From the NCBI GenBank assembly GCA_016781705.1, contig JADDPV010000047.1, positions 1-31,199 of the forward strand: 31,199 nucleotides of DNA. The letters run 5' to 3'. A program made the translations under genes and the position numbers. This stretch comes from Rubrobacter sp. Its GTDB lineage: Bacteria > Actinomycetota > Rubrobacteria > Rubrobacterales > Rubrobacteraceae. Below the pieces are notes generated by a model. That model was not told where the DNA came from and ran no database searches. It saw nothing but the letters and a program-made list of their open reading frames with translations. Of this stretch, positions 14,479 through 22,367 are shown piece after piece (position 1 is the stretch's first letter; each line of letters begins with the position of its first letter).

Positions 14479-14639
14479 GGGATGAACGTCCGATTACCAG
14501 CTCTCGCGGGTCGAGGCAAGATGCCGGCGGAACTTCGAGAAAGTCTCTGGACGGGATCGAAGCCCTGGACCGCCGGTACGAAAAGGAGAGACACGAGCGT
14601 GCACCTGTTTCCTGGAGGACCCAACGAAGGGCTTCGCGG

Positions 14640-15352
14640 GGCGAAGAAGGTAGCGGTGGTCGCGCTGCGGAACTTCTCCGGATCACCGACCCCGCGCCGC
14701 CCCACACGAACCTCGACACGCTGGCGATGATGGGCAACATGAACGCCGACGGCATATGCCGGCAACGGCAACACCATTCGGCAGGAGTCCGTATATCGCT
14801 GGGCGACGGGATGGGCGGCTTCGCAGACCCGACGACCGGGTATCGCGACGGTGGGACGAACCCCGGGGGGCGCTGACCCTCGCCGACGTGGACGCGGACG
14901 GCAAGCTCGACGCCATCGTGGAGTCCGCGTGGTCCCCGGGCTCGAGCGGGTCGGCCTCCGGCACGGTGACCGTGGTCCTCGGCGACGGCACGGGTGAGTT
15001 CGGTGCGTCCGCATCCTACGGCTTGGGCAACACTGCGGGGGAGATCTCCGTCGCCGGGGACGGCGACAAGGACATGGCCGTCGCCCGCTACGGCGCCGAC
15101 GTCGCGCTGTTGCTCAGTGACGGCAGCGGCGGCTTCGGCGTCAACTCCACCTCGACCGGCAACGGGAGCACGGCCGATGTCGTCCTCGACGACCTGGACG
15201 GCGATAGCGACCTCGACGTGGCGTCCGGTAACCCCTTCGGACCTCAGGACGAAGTGACTGAGGAATATTGCATGGGACGGGTGGTCGCCGCGACCACCCG
15301 TCCCGTCCCCAGGTCACAGAAAGTGTCGGCGGGAGGCAAGAGAGAGGCGTAA
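14640..15352 (+). pseudogene. FG-GAP/VCBS repeat protein remnant with a frameshift
   Basis: The first frame carries MGNMNADG and VRISLGDGMGGFADPTTGYR and stops at 14874-14876. The next blade, LTLADVDADGKLDAIVESAW, then TVTVVLGDGTGEFG, DVALLLSDGSGGFG and LDDLDGDSDLDVASGN, is in another frame that ends at 15352. The break falls at a G6 tract (14865-14870), where one more base would restore the frame. FG-GAP repeats build extracellular, Ca2+-binding beta-propellers. There is no signal peptide or believable start upstream, so both the front and the end are lost. The exact left edge is uncertain. Confidence 0.6.
15274..15304 (+). terminator. Strong hairpin after the FG-GAP remnant
   Basis: GGGACGGGTGGTCG (15274-15287) pairs perfectly with CGACCACCCGTCCC (15291-15304) around only three bases. 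There is no T tract. It is probably the original terminator of the FG-GAP gene, since the frame running through it shows no family similarity. Confidence 0.65.
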
Positions 15353-15369
15353 TACGAGTATCGCTGCAA

Positions 15370-15468
15370 GTGAGCCTCCCCGAGGTAGAGACGACGAAAG
15401 AAGATTCCCGCGAACCGGTGGTGGGGGCGGGGAAACTCTGCCCTCGCGGAGCGACACCGCTTTCATGA
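15370..15468 (+). pseudogene. Duplicated N-terminal fragment of mutM
   Basis: From GTG 15370 the frame reads SLPEVETTKEDSREPVVGAG before drifting and stopping at 15468. It aligns with residues 3-21 of the intact MutM that starts at 15633 (ELPEVETIKEDLRELVLGA). The DNA is also clearly related. The fragment lacks the N-terminal Pro-Glu pair needed for catalysis and everything after about residue 22. It is a relic of a partial duplication or of an earlier, disrupted mutM copy. Confidence 0.7.
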
Positions 15469-15482
15469 TCGTCTTGCGTCTT

Positions 15483-15516
15483 GCATCGAACCGGGATGTT
15501 TGTCCCGGTTCGATGC
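15483..15516. repeat. Perfect 14-bp inverted repeat upstream of mutM
   Basis: GCATCGAACCGGGA (15483-15496) pairs with TCCCGGTTCGATGC (15503-15516) over a 6-base loop. It lies between the mutM fragment and the intact gene. It could be a terminator, a regulator site or a scar of a mobile element. The GGTTCGA part recalls a tRNA T arm, but no tRNA can be folded around it. Confidence 0.6.
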
Positions 15517-15619
15517 GGGATCAATGTCCTGTACCCCGCCGTGAAGAAGCAAAGCACCCTTTCAGGGGCAGCCGTGTGGAAGGTTTCGAACGGGCCCGCC
15601 TAAAGCTTCGGCAGCGGGG

Positions 15620-15625
15620 TATAAC
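15620..15625 (+). promoter_or_regulatory. Putative -10 of a leaderless mutM transcript
   Basis: TATAAC ends eight bases before ATG 15633, so transcription should begin at or within a base of the start codon. The only purine run between them is GAGG with very short spacing. No clear -35 is visible. Confidence 0.5.
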
Positions 15626-15632
15626 GAGGCGT

Positions 15633-16499
15633 ATGCCCGAGTTGCCCGAGGTCGAGACCATAAAAGAAGACCTACGCGAGCTGGTCCTCGGCGCGAGGGT
15701 CGAGAAAGCGGAGGTGCTCTACCCGAATTTGGTCGAGCAGCCCTCTCCCGGGGAGTTCGTCCGGCGGCTGGAGGGGACGCAGATCATCGGCGCTCGCCGC
15801 CGGGCCAAGCACCTCATCGTCGAGCTCGACTCCGGCGATGCTCTGGTCTTTCAGCTCAAGATCGGGGGGCAGCTCCTCCTCGTGCCGCCGGTGGAAGAAC
15901 CCCAAAAGAACCTCATGCTCCTGCTCCACCTCGACGCGGAGCGACGGCTGTTCCTGCGGGACCAGACGGAGTTCAGCCGCGCCAGGTTGCTCGACCGGGA
16001 GGAGCTCGAGGGGCGGCTCTCTACCCTCGGGCCGGAGCCGCTCGATGGGTGGTTCGAGGAGAACGGCGCGCAATACCTTCGCGAGACCCTCTCCCCCCGC
16101 AGGGCCCAGATAAAGCCGCTGTTGCTGGACCAGAAGGTCGTCTCCGGCATAGGCAACATCTACGTGGACGAGATCCTCTACGACGCCAGGCTGCACCCCC
16201 GTCGCAAGGCCAACACGCTCTCCGACGAGGAGTGGGGGAGGCTTCATGCGGCGATCCGCGAGAACCTCGCGGCCGGGACCGAGCATCGGGGGACGACCGT
16301 GCGCCTGTACCGGGACGTGCTCAACCGGGCCGGAGAGCACCAGAGCCACCTGCGGGTCTTCGAGAAGACCGGCGAGCCCTGCCCGGTGTGCGGGGGCAAG
16401 GTCGTTCGGGAGAAGGTCGGAGGACGCCCGACGCACTTCTGTCCCGCCTGCCAGCGTGAAAGTGGCCCCGAGGGGGAAAAAGAGTTAACATTGGGGTAA
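15633..16499 (+). CDS. mutM: Formamidopyrimidine-DNA glycosylase
   Basis: A 288-residue base-excision repair enzyme that removes 8-oxoguanine and other oxidised purines and then cuts the abasic site. The start MPELPEVET is diagnostic: after Met removal the proline is the catalytic nucleophile (P2) and E3 assists. K59 (RRRAKHLIVEL) is the conserved active-site lysine. The C-terminal zinc finger is intact: C250-x2-C253-x16-C270-x2-C273. The frame stays open upstream to 15465, but ATG 15633 is fixed by the conserved N-terminus. A TATAAC just before it suggests a leaderless transcript. lpd begins 22 bases downstream, so the two may be co-transcribed. Confidence 0.95.
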   Translation: MPELPEVETIKEDLRELVLGARVEKAEVLYPNLVEQPSPGEFVRRLEGTQIIGARRRAKHLIVELDSGDALVFQLKIGGQLLLVPPVEEPQKNLMLLLHLDAERRLFLRDQTEFSRARLLDREELEGRLSTLGPEPLDGWFEENGAQYLRETLSPRRAQIKPLLLDQKVVSGIGNIYVDEILYDARLHPRRKANTLSDEEWGRLHAAIRENLAAGTEHRGTTVRLYRDVLNRAGEHQSHLRVFEKTGEPCPVCGGKVVREKVGGRPTHFCPACQRESGPEGEKELTLG

Positions 16500-16521
16500 G
16501 CATACAGAGAGGAGAAAAAGG

Positions 16522-18012
16522 GTGGCGGAGAAAGTCGATCTCGTGGTTATCGGCGGTGGCAACGCCGGGTATGTCCCCGCGATCAGGGCGAGCCAGCTCG
16601 GCATGAAGGTGGCCCTCATCGAGAAGCGGGAGGGGGGGCACCTCGGGGGTACGTGCCTGAACGTCGGCTGCATCCCAACGAAGGCGCTCCTGCAGACCGC
16701 CGCGATGCTCCACAACGCCAAGAACGGCGCGGAGTTCGGGGTCAAGATCAAGGACGTCGATCTCAACTACGAGCAGGCCGCCAAACGCCGCGAGCAGGTC
16801 GTCAATCAGCTTAGGCGAGGCGTTCAAGGCCTGATGAAGAAGAACAAGGTCACCGTCTACAACGGCACCGGCTCCTTCGTGGAGCCCAAGAGGATAAAGG
16901 TGGACGGCAACGACGGCGAGACGCAAGAGCTCGAGGCCGACTACGTCCTGATCTCCACGGGGAGCGCGGTCAGCACCCTGCCGGGGCTGGAGTTCGACGG
17001 CGAGAGGGTCATCTCGAGCGACAACATCGTGACGAACAACGAGGACTACCCGAAGTCCGTCATCGTCCTCGGAAGCGGGGCGGTGGGCGTCGAGTTCGCC
17101 AGCATGTACAACGACTTCGGCACCGAAGTCACCATCGTCGAGCTCCTCGACCGCATCGTCCCCTTGGAGGATCCCGACATCTCCAAAACCCTACAGAAGG
17201 AGTTCGAGGGCCGCGGCATCCGGATCTTGACCGGCACGAAGGCCGACCCCGGGAGCCTCGAGAAGACCGACGGCGGCATGAGGATCAAGGTCGCGAGCGC
17301 CGGGTCCGGCGAGAAGGAGAAAACCGCGGGCACAGGCGCCTCCTACGGCGGCGGGGACGCGCCGACCGGCGAGGCCGATGGAGGAGACACCCTCGAAGCC
17401 GAGGCGCTCGTGGTCGCCGTCGGGCGCAGGGCCGTGACCGAGGGCCTCAACCTCGAAGCCACCAACGTCGAGGTTACCGACCGGGGCATGATCAAGGTGG
17501 ACGAGTTCGGGCGAACGGCCGAGGACGGCGTGTACGCGGCGGGGGACGTGGTTGGTGGCTACCTGCTCGCCCACGCCGCCAGTCACGAGGGCATCATCGC
17601 CGTCGAGCACATGGCCGGCGAGAACCCGATGCCCATGGACCAGAACCTCGTCCCGCGCGTGACCTTCTGCAGGCCCGAGATCGCCTCGTTCGGGCTCACC
17701 AGGGCTGAGGCCGAGGAGCAGGGCTACGAGGTCAAGGAGTCGAAGTTCCCCTTCATGGCCATCGGCAAGGCACTCATCGAGGGCGAGCCAAACGGCTTCT
17801 TCAAGGTGGTGGCCGACGCCGATACCGACCTCATCCTCGGGATGCACGCCATAGGGCCCAAGGTGACGGACCTGATCGCCGAGGGCGTCTTCGCGAAGCT
17901 CGTGGAAGGAACGCCGGGGGAGATCGGGATGGCCATCCACGCCCACCCGTCCCTCGCAGAGGTCGTAGCAGAGGCCTCGATGGCCGTGGACGGGCACGCG
18001 ATCCATTTCTAG
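16522..18012 (+). CDS. lpdA: Dihydrolipoyl dehydrogenase (E3)
   Basis: A 496-residue flavoprotein that re-oxidises dihydrolipoyl groups of 2-oxoacid dehydrogenase or glycine cleavage complexes, passing electrons through FAD to NAD+. GTG 16522 follows GAGAGGAG. Seen: FAD-binding VVIGGGNAGYVPAI, redox disulfide C45/C50 (GGTCLNVGCIPTKAL), NAD-binding VIVLGSGAVGVEFAS, FAD site GVYAAGDVVGG and the catalytic pair H475/E480 (HPSLAE). A Gly/Ser/Glu-rich stretch of about 35-40 residues near 255-295 (SAGSGEKEKTAGTG...) interrupts the NAD domain; I do not know it from other members. lipA and lipB lie 0.8-2 kb downstream. Confidence 0.93.
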   Translation: MAEKVDLVVIGGGNAGYVPAIRASQLGMKVALIEKREGGHLGGTCLNVGCIPTKALLQTAAMLHNAKNGAEFGVKIKDVDLNYEQAAKRREQVVNQLRRGVQGLMKKNKVTVYNGTGSFVEPKRIKVDGNDGETQELEADYVLISTGSAVSTLPGLEFDGERVISSDNIVTNNEDYPKSVIVLGSGAVGVEFASMYNDFGTEVTIVELLDRIVPLEDPDISKTLQKEFEGRGIRILTGTKADPGSLEKTDGGMRIKVASAGSGEKEKTAGTGASYGGGDAPTGEADGGDTLEAEALVVAVGRRAVTEGLNLEATNVEVTDRGMIKVDEFGRTAEDGVYAAGDVVGGYLLAHAASHEGIIAVEHMAGENPMPMDQNLVPRVTFCRPEIASFGLTRAEAEEQGYEVKESKFPFMAIGKALIEGEPNGFFKVVADADTDLILGMHAIGPKVTDLIAEGVFAKLVEGTPGEIGMAIHAHPSLAEVVAEASMAVDGHAIHF

Positions 18013-18035
18013 GCATCGGGCTTCAGGCTCAGCAA

Positions 18036-18074
18036 AAGGTGCACCTCGCGGCCTCGTGGCGCTTGGTGCACCTT
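18036..18074 (+). terminator. Terminator hairpin after lpdA
   Basis: AAGGTGCACC (18036-18045) pairs perfectly with GGTGCACCTT (18065-18074). The 19-base loop has further GC pairing potential. It lies 23 bases past the lpdA stop, and CTTCTG follows. Confidence 0.7.
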
Positions 18075-18154
18075 CTGCCCGGAACGTCACGTCGGGAGCC
18101 GTCGCGCGAAGCGCTAGCCAGGGTGCGAGTGGCACGTCAAGACCTGACGGCTGA

Positions 18155-18802
18155 TACCTGAAGCCTGAAACCTACAGATTCGACCCCGCCCGCGACGGCT
18201 TCGGCTTCCGCAACCCGGTGGGGATGGTGCCCGACAGGACCGGCGGGGGCGCGCTCCTCCGCCGGCTCGACGCCTTTTTGTACGGGAGTGGCCTGTGCTT
18301 CGGTATGGCCGCCGCGGCGCTCGCGAACCACGCCCGCCCGACCTCTCCCTACGCCCTCGCCGCTCTCCACCCGACGCCGGACCTGTTGAGGACCATCCAA
18401 AGCTACCACGCCCGGCAACTGTGGCCGCGCTGCGTCCTCGCCGCCGTCCGGGACTGGCTTCGCGCCCGCGGCGGGAGGCCGGAGGGCGTCCTGGACCGCC
18501 TCCGGCTGCCGGGCGAGAGCCCGGACCCGCACGTGCTCTGCTTCGGTCCCGCCCCGAACCGGCGGTTCCTTTCGTGTCTCCTGGGGGCGCACGCCGTCGC
18601 GCCGTACCGGGTCGAGGATGCGGGCGAGGAGCGGCGCCTGTACGTCTACGATCCCAATTACCCGGGGGATAAGGAAAGTTACGTGGTGTTCCGTGGCGAC
18701 GGGTTCGAGTACGGCGGCTACGCTTCGAGTCGCGGGTGGGGGACCACGCTCTTGCCCCTGTCTGCGATCCGGGAGACGGTACGGCCCCCTCGGGTGCGGT
18801 AG
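18155..18802 (+). CDS. Papain-like cysteine protease-fold protein, start unclear
   Basis: The frame is open from 18155; GTG 18218 or ATG 18224 would give about 192-194 residues but neither has a ribosome binding site. Similarity to the family begins upstream of both (YRFDPARDGFGFRNPVG), and no ATG, GTG or TTG exists there, so the start is lost or unusual. Landmarks are a Cys in SGLCFGMAAAAL, a His in GAHAVAPYRVE and Asp/Asn in LYVYDPNYPGD, the order of a papain-type Cys-His-Asp/Asn triad. I recall this YDPNYPG pattern from uncharacterised papain-like proteins. No signal peptide is seen. It sits between lpdA and lipA without a clear link to either. Just upstream is a run of short CCTGA-type repeats (18140-18172). 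Confidence 0.55.
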   Translation, partial: YLKPETYRFDPARDGFGFRNPVGMVPDRTGGGALLRRLDAFLYGSGLCFGMAAAALANHARPTSPYALAALHPTPDLLRTIQSYHARQLWPRCVLAAVRDWLRARGGRPEGVLDRLRLPGESPDPHVLCFGPAPNRRFLSCLLGAHAVAPYRVEDAGEERRLYVYDPNYPGDKESYVVFRGDGFEYGGYASSRGWGTTLLPLSAIRETVRPPRVR

Positions 18803-18834
18803 TATAGGGTGCGGATCGCAAAGGAGGTAGCAGA

Positions 18835-19878
18835 GTGGCAGTGGCTCGCAGAAGAAAGGTCATGCTCAACGTCCTGGAGAACGGGGCGCGTACCTTCACG
18901 GTGCGCCACCGTTGGGAGGACCGGCCCGTGGCTCCGCCCCCGGACGGAGTCCCGACGGAGTACCTGCCCTTCCAGCGCCGTAAAGCGCCCGACGGCCACG
19001 GCCGCCCTTCCTGGCTCAAGGCGAAGGTGCCGGGCGGCGAGGGATACCGGGACATCAAGGAGACGATGCGCGGGCTCTCGTTGCACACCGTGTGCGAGGA
19101 GGCTCGTTGCCCGAACATCGGGGAGTGCTGGAACAACCGCACCGCCACGTTCATGATCCTCGGCAACGTCTGCACCCGCTCTTGCGGCTTCTGCGCCGTA
19201 CTCACCGGCAAGCCCCTCACGCTCGACCTGGAAGAGCCGAAGAGGGTCGCCGAGGCGGCGAGGAAGATGGAGCTCAGGCACGCCGTCATCACGTCGGTGA
19301 ACCGGGACGAGTTGCCCGATGGGGGCGCCTCGATCTTCGCGGCCACGATCCGGGCGATCCGCGAACAGATGCCGGGATGCGCCGTCGAGGTCCTCACCCC
19401 GGACTTCAAGGGCGACCGCGACGCCATAGAGACGGTCATCGCCGCCCGCCCCGACACGTTCAACCACAACATCGAGACCGTGCCCCGGCTCTACCCGGCG
19501 GTGCGTCCGCAGGCGAAGTACGCCCGCTCGCTGGAGGTCTTGCGCTACGCGAAGGAGCTGAACCCGGAAGGGTTGACCAAGAGCGGGTTCATGGTCGGCC
19601 TGGGCGAGGTGGAGGAGGAGATCCACCAGACCATGCGCGACCTGCGCGAGCACGACGTGGACATCCTCACCATCGGCCAGTACCTCCGCCCGACCGAGGA
19701 CCACCTGCCGATGAGCCGCTACTACGCCCCCAAGGAGTTCGCCCTCCTGCGCCGCTATGGCCTGGACACCCTGGGCTTCAAGCACGTCGAGAGCGGGCCG
19801 CTGGTGCGCAGCTCCTACCACGCCCACGAGCAGACCGCCGACGCCAGAGGCTCCACCCACAGCGCCGCGAGCGTCTAG
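18835..19878 (+). CDS. lipA: Lipoyl synthase
   Basis: A 347-residue radical-SAM enzyme that inserts two sulfur atoms into the octanoyl chain carried by lipoyl domains. GTG 18835 follows a perfect AAGGAGGT at 18821-18828, and TAGTAT at 18800-18805 is a reasonable -10. Both [4Fe-4S] motifs are complete: the auxiliary cluster C87-x4-C92-x5-C98 (CEEARCPNIGEC) and the radical-SAM cluster C113-x3-C117-x2-C120 (CTRSCGFC). The C-terminal RSSYHA supplies the serine ligand of the auxiliary cluster. Residues 1-50 form a slightly longer N-terminus than in most bacteria. lipB starts ten bases after its stop. Confidence 0.97.
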   Translation: MAVARRRKVMLNVLENGARTFTVRHRWEDRPVAPPPDGVPTEYLPFQRRKAPDGHGRPSWLKAKVPGGEGYRDIKETMRGLSLHTVCEEARCPNIGECWNNRTATFMILGNVCTRSCGFCAVLTGKPLTLDLEEPKRVAEAARKMELRHAVITSVNRDELPDGGASIFAATIRAIREQMPGCAVEVLTPDFKGDRDAIETVIAARPDTFNHNIETVPRLYPAVRPQAKYARSLEVLRYAKELNPEGLTKSGFMVGLGEVEEEIHQTMRDLREHDVDILTIGQYLRPTEDHLPMSRYYAPKEFALLRRYGLDTLGFKHVESGPLVRSSYHAHEQTADARGSTHSAASV

Positions 19879-19888
19879 GCCACGCCGC

Positions 19889-20542
19889 GTGGAGTTGGAG
19901 AAGCGCACCGCCTCTCTGGAGGTCCGGCGGCTGCCGGGCCTCACACCGTACGCGGAGGCGTGGGAGATGCAAAAGGGGCTCGTCCGGCTGCGCAAGCGCG
20001 ACGACGTCCCGGACACCCTCCTGCTCCTGGAGCACCCGCCGGTCTACACGGTGGGCCGGGCGGCGAAGGACGCCGGGAACCTCGGGGCGGGGGAGGAGTA
20101 CCTGCGGTCTTTGGGGGCGGAGGTGTTCTGGAGCGACCGGGGCGGCGACGCGACCTTCCACGGCCCGGGCCAGCTCGTCGGCTACCCTATCCTGCGCCTG
20201 AAGAAGCTCGACACGCACGGGTACCTCAGGGACCTGGAGGAGGTCCTCATACGAGTCCTCGCGGACTACGGCCTCGAAGCGGGGCGTCACCCCGACTACA
20301 CCGGCGTGTGGACGAACGGCGCCAAGATCGCCGCCATCGGCGTGAAGTTCTCCAGCGGACGCGTCACCTCCCACGGCTTCGCCCTGAATGTGAAGACCGA
20401 TCTCTCCTGGTTCGACCGCATAACGCCCTGCGGCATAAGGGAGCATGGCGTGACCAGCCTCGCTCGCGAGCTCGACGCCGAGGTCCCCCTGGTTGAGGTC
20501 GAGGAGAGGGTCGTTGCCCGTTTCCGGGAGCTTTTCGCCTGA
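19889..20542 (+). CDS. lipB: Octanoyl-ACP:protein N-octanoyltransferase
   Basis: A 217-residue enzyme that moves octanoate from acyl carrier protein to lipoyl-domain lysines, the step before LipA. Seen: HPPVYTVGR, RGGDATFHGPGQLVGYP (84-100), the catalytic lysine K146 (TNGAKIAAIG) and the nucleophile C181 (ITPCGI). The start is set at GTG 19889, ten bases after the lipA stop. No ribosome binding site is visible, so translation may be coupled to lipA. The frame is open further upstream, but only inside lipA, where it is Arg/Pro/Thr-rich and unlike the family. Lipoylation is thus encoded as one lipA-lipB unit close to lpdA. Confidence 0.95.
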   Translation: MELEKRTASLEVRRLPGLTPYAEAWEMQKGLVRLRKRDDVPDTLLLLEHPPVYTVGRAAKDAGNLGAGEEYLRSLGAEVFWSDRGGDATFHGPGQLVGYPILRLKKLDTHGYLRDLEEVLIRVLADYGLEAGRHPDYTGVWTNGAKIAAIGVKFSSGRVTSHGFALNVKTDLSWFDRITPCGIREHGVTSLARELDAEVPLVEVEERVVARFRELFA

Positions 20543-20620
20543 CGCTCTTCGCCCAGGGTTCGCCTGCCGTCCCGGCGGGTACTTATTCGACTCGTGAGTT
20601 CCGAGAGAAGGAGGAAGGGC

Positions 20621-20977
20621 ATGGCCATGGGTGTCGCGAACGTCTGGGTGCCGGTGCGGGATACGGATCGGGCGGTGGACTTCTACGAGAACACGCTGGG
20701 GCTCCCGGTGGCCAAGCGGGACGGTCCGTGGGCGGAGGTGGACGCCAACGGCGTGCGTATCGGGCTCAACGGCCGCGAGCCCCAGGGGACGCAGCCCGGC
20801 GGCGGTCCGGTCGTGGCCTTCCAGCCGGAGGGAAGCCTGGAGAGCGCCATCGAGGACCTCAAGGGTCGCGGCGTCGAGTTCCCGGCGGGGATCTCCGAAC
20901 ACGAATGGGGCCGCGTCGTGACCTTCAAGGACCCGGACGGCAACGACCTCCAGCTCTACGAGCCGCCCAGCAGCTAA
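20621..20977 (+). CDS. VOC / glyoxalase-family protein
   Basis: A 118-residue single-domain protein of the vicinal oxygen chelate fold. ATG 20621 follows AAGGAGGA. The paired beta-alpha-beta-beta-beta motifs are clear: VWVPVRDTDRAVDFYENTLG in the first half and VVTFKDPDGNDLQLYEP at the end, with the usual family glutamates/histidines near both metal-binding strands. The family includes glyoxalases, ring-cleaving dioxygenases and antibiotic-resistance proteins, so the reaction cannot be named. It follows lipB by 78 bases and ends before a 9-bp hairpin. Confidence 0.87.
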   Translation: MAMGVANVWVPVRDTDRAVDFYENTLGLPVAKRDGPWAEVDANGVRIGLNGREPQGTQPGGGPVVAFQPEGSLESAIEDLKGRGVEFPAGISEHEWGRVVTFKDPDGNDLQLYEPPSS

Positions 20978-21003
20978 GATGTGCTAAGAAGGCCTATGTG
21001 CCC

Positions 21004-21031
21004 CGCCGTCCGTGTTGCCTGTCGGACGGCG
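21004..21031. terminator. Terminator hairpin between convergent genes
   Basis: CGCCGTCCG (21004-21012) pairs perfectly with CGGACGGCG (21023-21031) across ten bases. It lies between the VOC gene and the convergent gene ending at 21043 and can serve both. Confidence 0.65.
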
Positions 21032-21042
21032 AGGCCATGTCT

Positions 21043-22269
21043 TTATCTGAGGTAGTAACGCAAGCGGTCGTCGGGGGCGCTGATTTGGAAAAGTCGGCTG
21101 ACCTCACGTATCAGTCCTAGCACATCCTCATCGATCGCATTTCCCACTTGCCACTCAGTTCTCACGGCGATGCCCTGGGTGATGGGTTGCTGGTAGAAGG
21201 GGCTACCCGGTATCTCACCCGGATAGGATCGAAAAGGAGATTGCACAGGAATAGTAGTTTTGTGTCCCTGACAGTTCGCGAGGCCAAACCGTATCTCCAT
21301 CTCGACCCCGGGCCTCTTCAAAGCGTAGATTTGGGCTGCAAATCGGATTATGGCGCATAACGATGCGGCGATCTCGCCGAAGTGTAGCCGCTTCTCTTCA
21401 ACGGTCCTTTCCTCTGGTCCCGAGGATACCCAGTTCCCCTCCGCGTCGAGCACTCGGCCGCCGAGGATCGTGCCGTCTTTATGGATCTCTATTCTTACGC
21501 TTGGGATGCCGTCCTCGAGATCTTCCATCACGAGGCCGTAGGGCGTAGGCCTGGGCCGCAGATCGTTGCCTATTCCGTGCCGAAGAGCCGTCTCTCTTAT
21601 TCTCTGGTCGACTGTCGAGTCGAAGGTGAAGCGCAAGCCGCTGATCCTGCTCGGTCGGATAGCCACACCCACCGTTGGGGGCGCGCGCCGCTCCCCGTAC
21701 CCGTTGGGCGGCCCGCCAAACCTGTCGCCGAAAAACTCGACGTCGGCCGCTCTTATGCTCTCAGCGCGCAGGCCATCTCGTCTATGGATAAGCCGCTCGA
21801 TCTCGTCCAGGCTCGCGGACACCGTCGTGTCGGCCCTGCGTACCGGTATCCTGGTGGCGCCGGGTATTAAGACCTCGTGTGGGGCATCCGGACTTTCCTC
21901 GATCCTGACCACCAACACCCCCATGTCCTTCGATCCTTCCAGAGGGATCGACCGGATTTCGGGTTCCACGGCAGGGCGTATGTTGTCCAGTATCCTGCTG
22001 CGGAGGCTGGCCGCCGGATCCCCTCTGGAGAAGTCTATGCCGGGCACGTCCTCCGGATCCAGTTGGTTCGGTCTATTGGCCTGACGCACCTCCTTCACCC
22101 CGTACAATAGGTACCCGCCGTAGGTATTGGCGAAAGCGCAGGCTGTCTCGATGATCCTCTCCGTCCAACCCTCCTTGTAGTCGAGCCGGACGCCTTCCTC
22201 CCGCCTCTCCTCAAGAAAAGTCTTGAGCTCGTCGTGTCCCACTTTATGAAGCTGCTTATCACCGAACAT
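21043..22269 (-). CDS. Schlafen / AlbA_2-domain protein
   Basis: A 408-residue protein from ATG 22269 with GGAGG five bases upstream. The N-terminal ~150 residues match the AlbA_2/Schlafen fold: an acidic-lysine motif (GVRLDYKEGW), then ACAFANTYGGYLLYGVKEV and the later strand GVLVVRIEESPDAPHEV. The domain is found in putative nucleic-acid-binding ATPases and in some defence proteins. The remaining 250 residues I do not recognise. Codon use differs from the neighbours, with many A/T-ending codons and visibly lower GC, which suggests horizontal acquisition. It stands alone, facing the VOC gene. Confidence 0.75.
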   Translation of the reverse strand: MFGDKQLHKVGHDELKTFLEERREEGVRLDYKEGWTERIIETACAFANTYGGYLLYGVKEVRQANRPNQLDPEDVPGIDFSRGDPAASLRSRILDNIRPAVEPEIRSIPLEGSKDMGVLVVRIEESPDAPHEVLIPGATRIPVRRADTTVSASLDEIERLIHRRDGLRAESIRAADVEFFGDRFGGPPNGYGERRAPPTVGVAIRPSRISGLRFTFDSTVDQRIRETALRHGIGNDLRPRPTPYGLVMEDLEDGIPSVRIEIHKDGTILGGRVLDAEGNWVSSGPEERTVEEKRLHFGEIAASLCAIIRFAAQIYALKRPGVEMEIRFGLANCQGHKTTIPVQSPFRSYPGEIPGSPFYQQPITQGIAVRTEWQVGNAIDEDVLGLIREVSRLFQISAPDDRLRYYLR

Positions 22270-22367
22270 TCTTACCTCCGCAACCCCTAACAGGCTCGTC
22301 TACTACTCTCTCGACATTAATCGCTCGGGCTGAAGCTGGCGCTTGGGCTTTCGGGAAAGATTCGGTC

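Noticed and set aside
15483..15516. tRNA-like sequence with GGTTCGA
   Set aside because: Only one perfect hairpin forms; no acceptor, D and anticodon arms can be folded around it.
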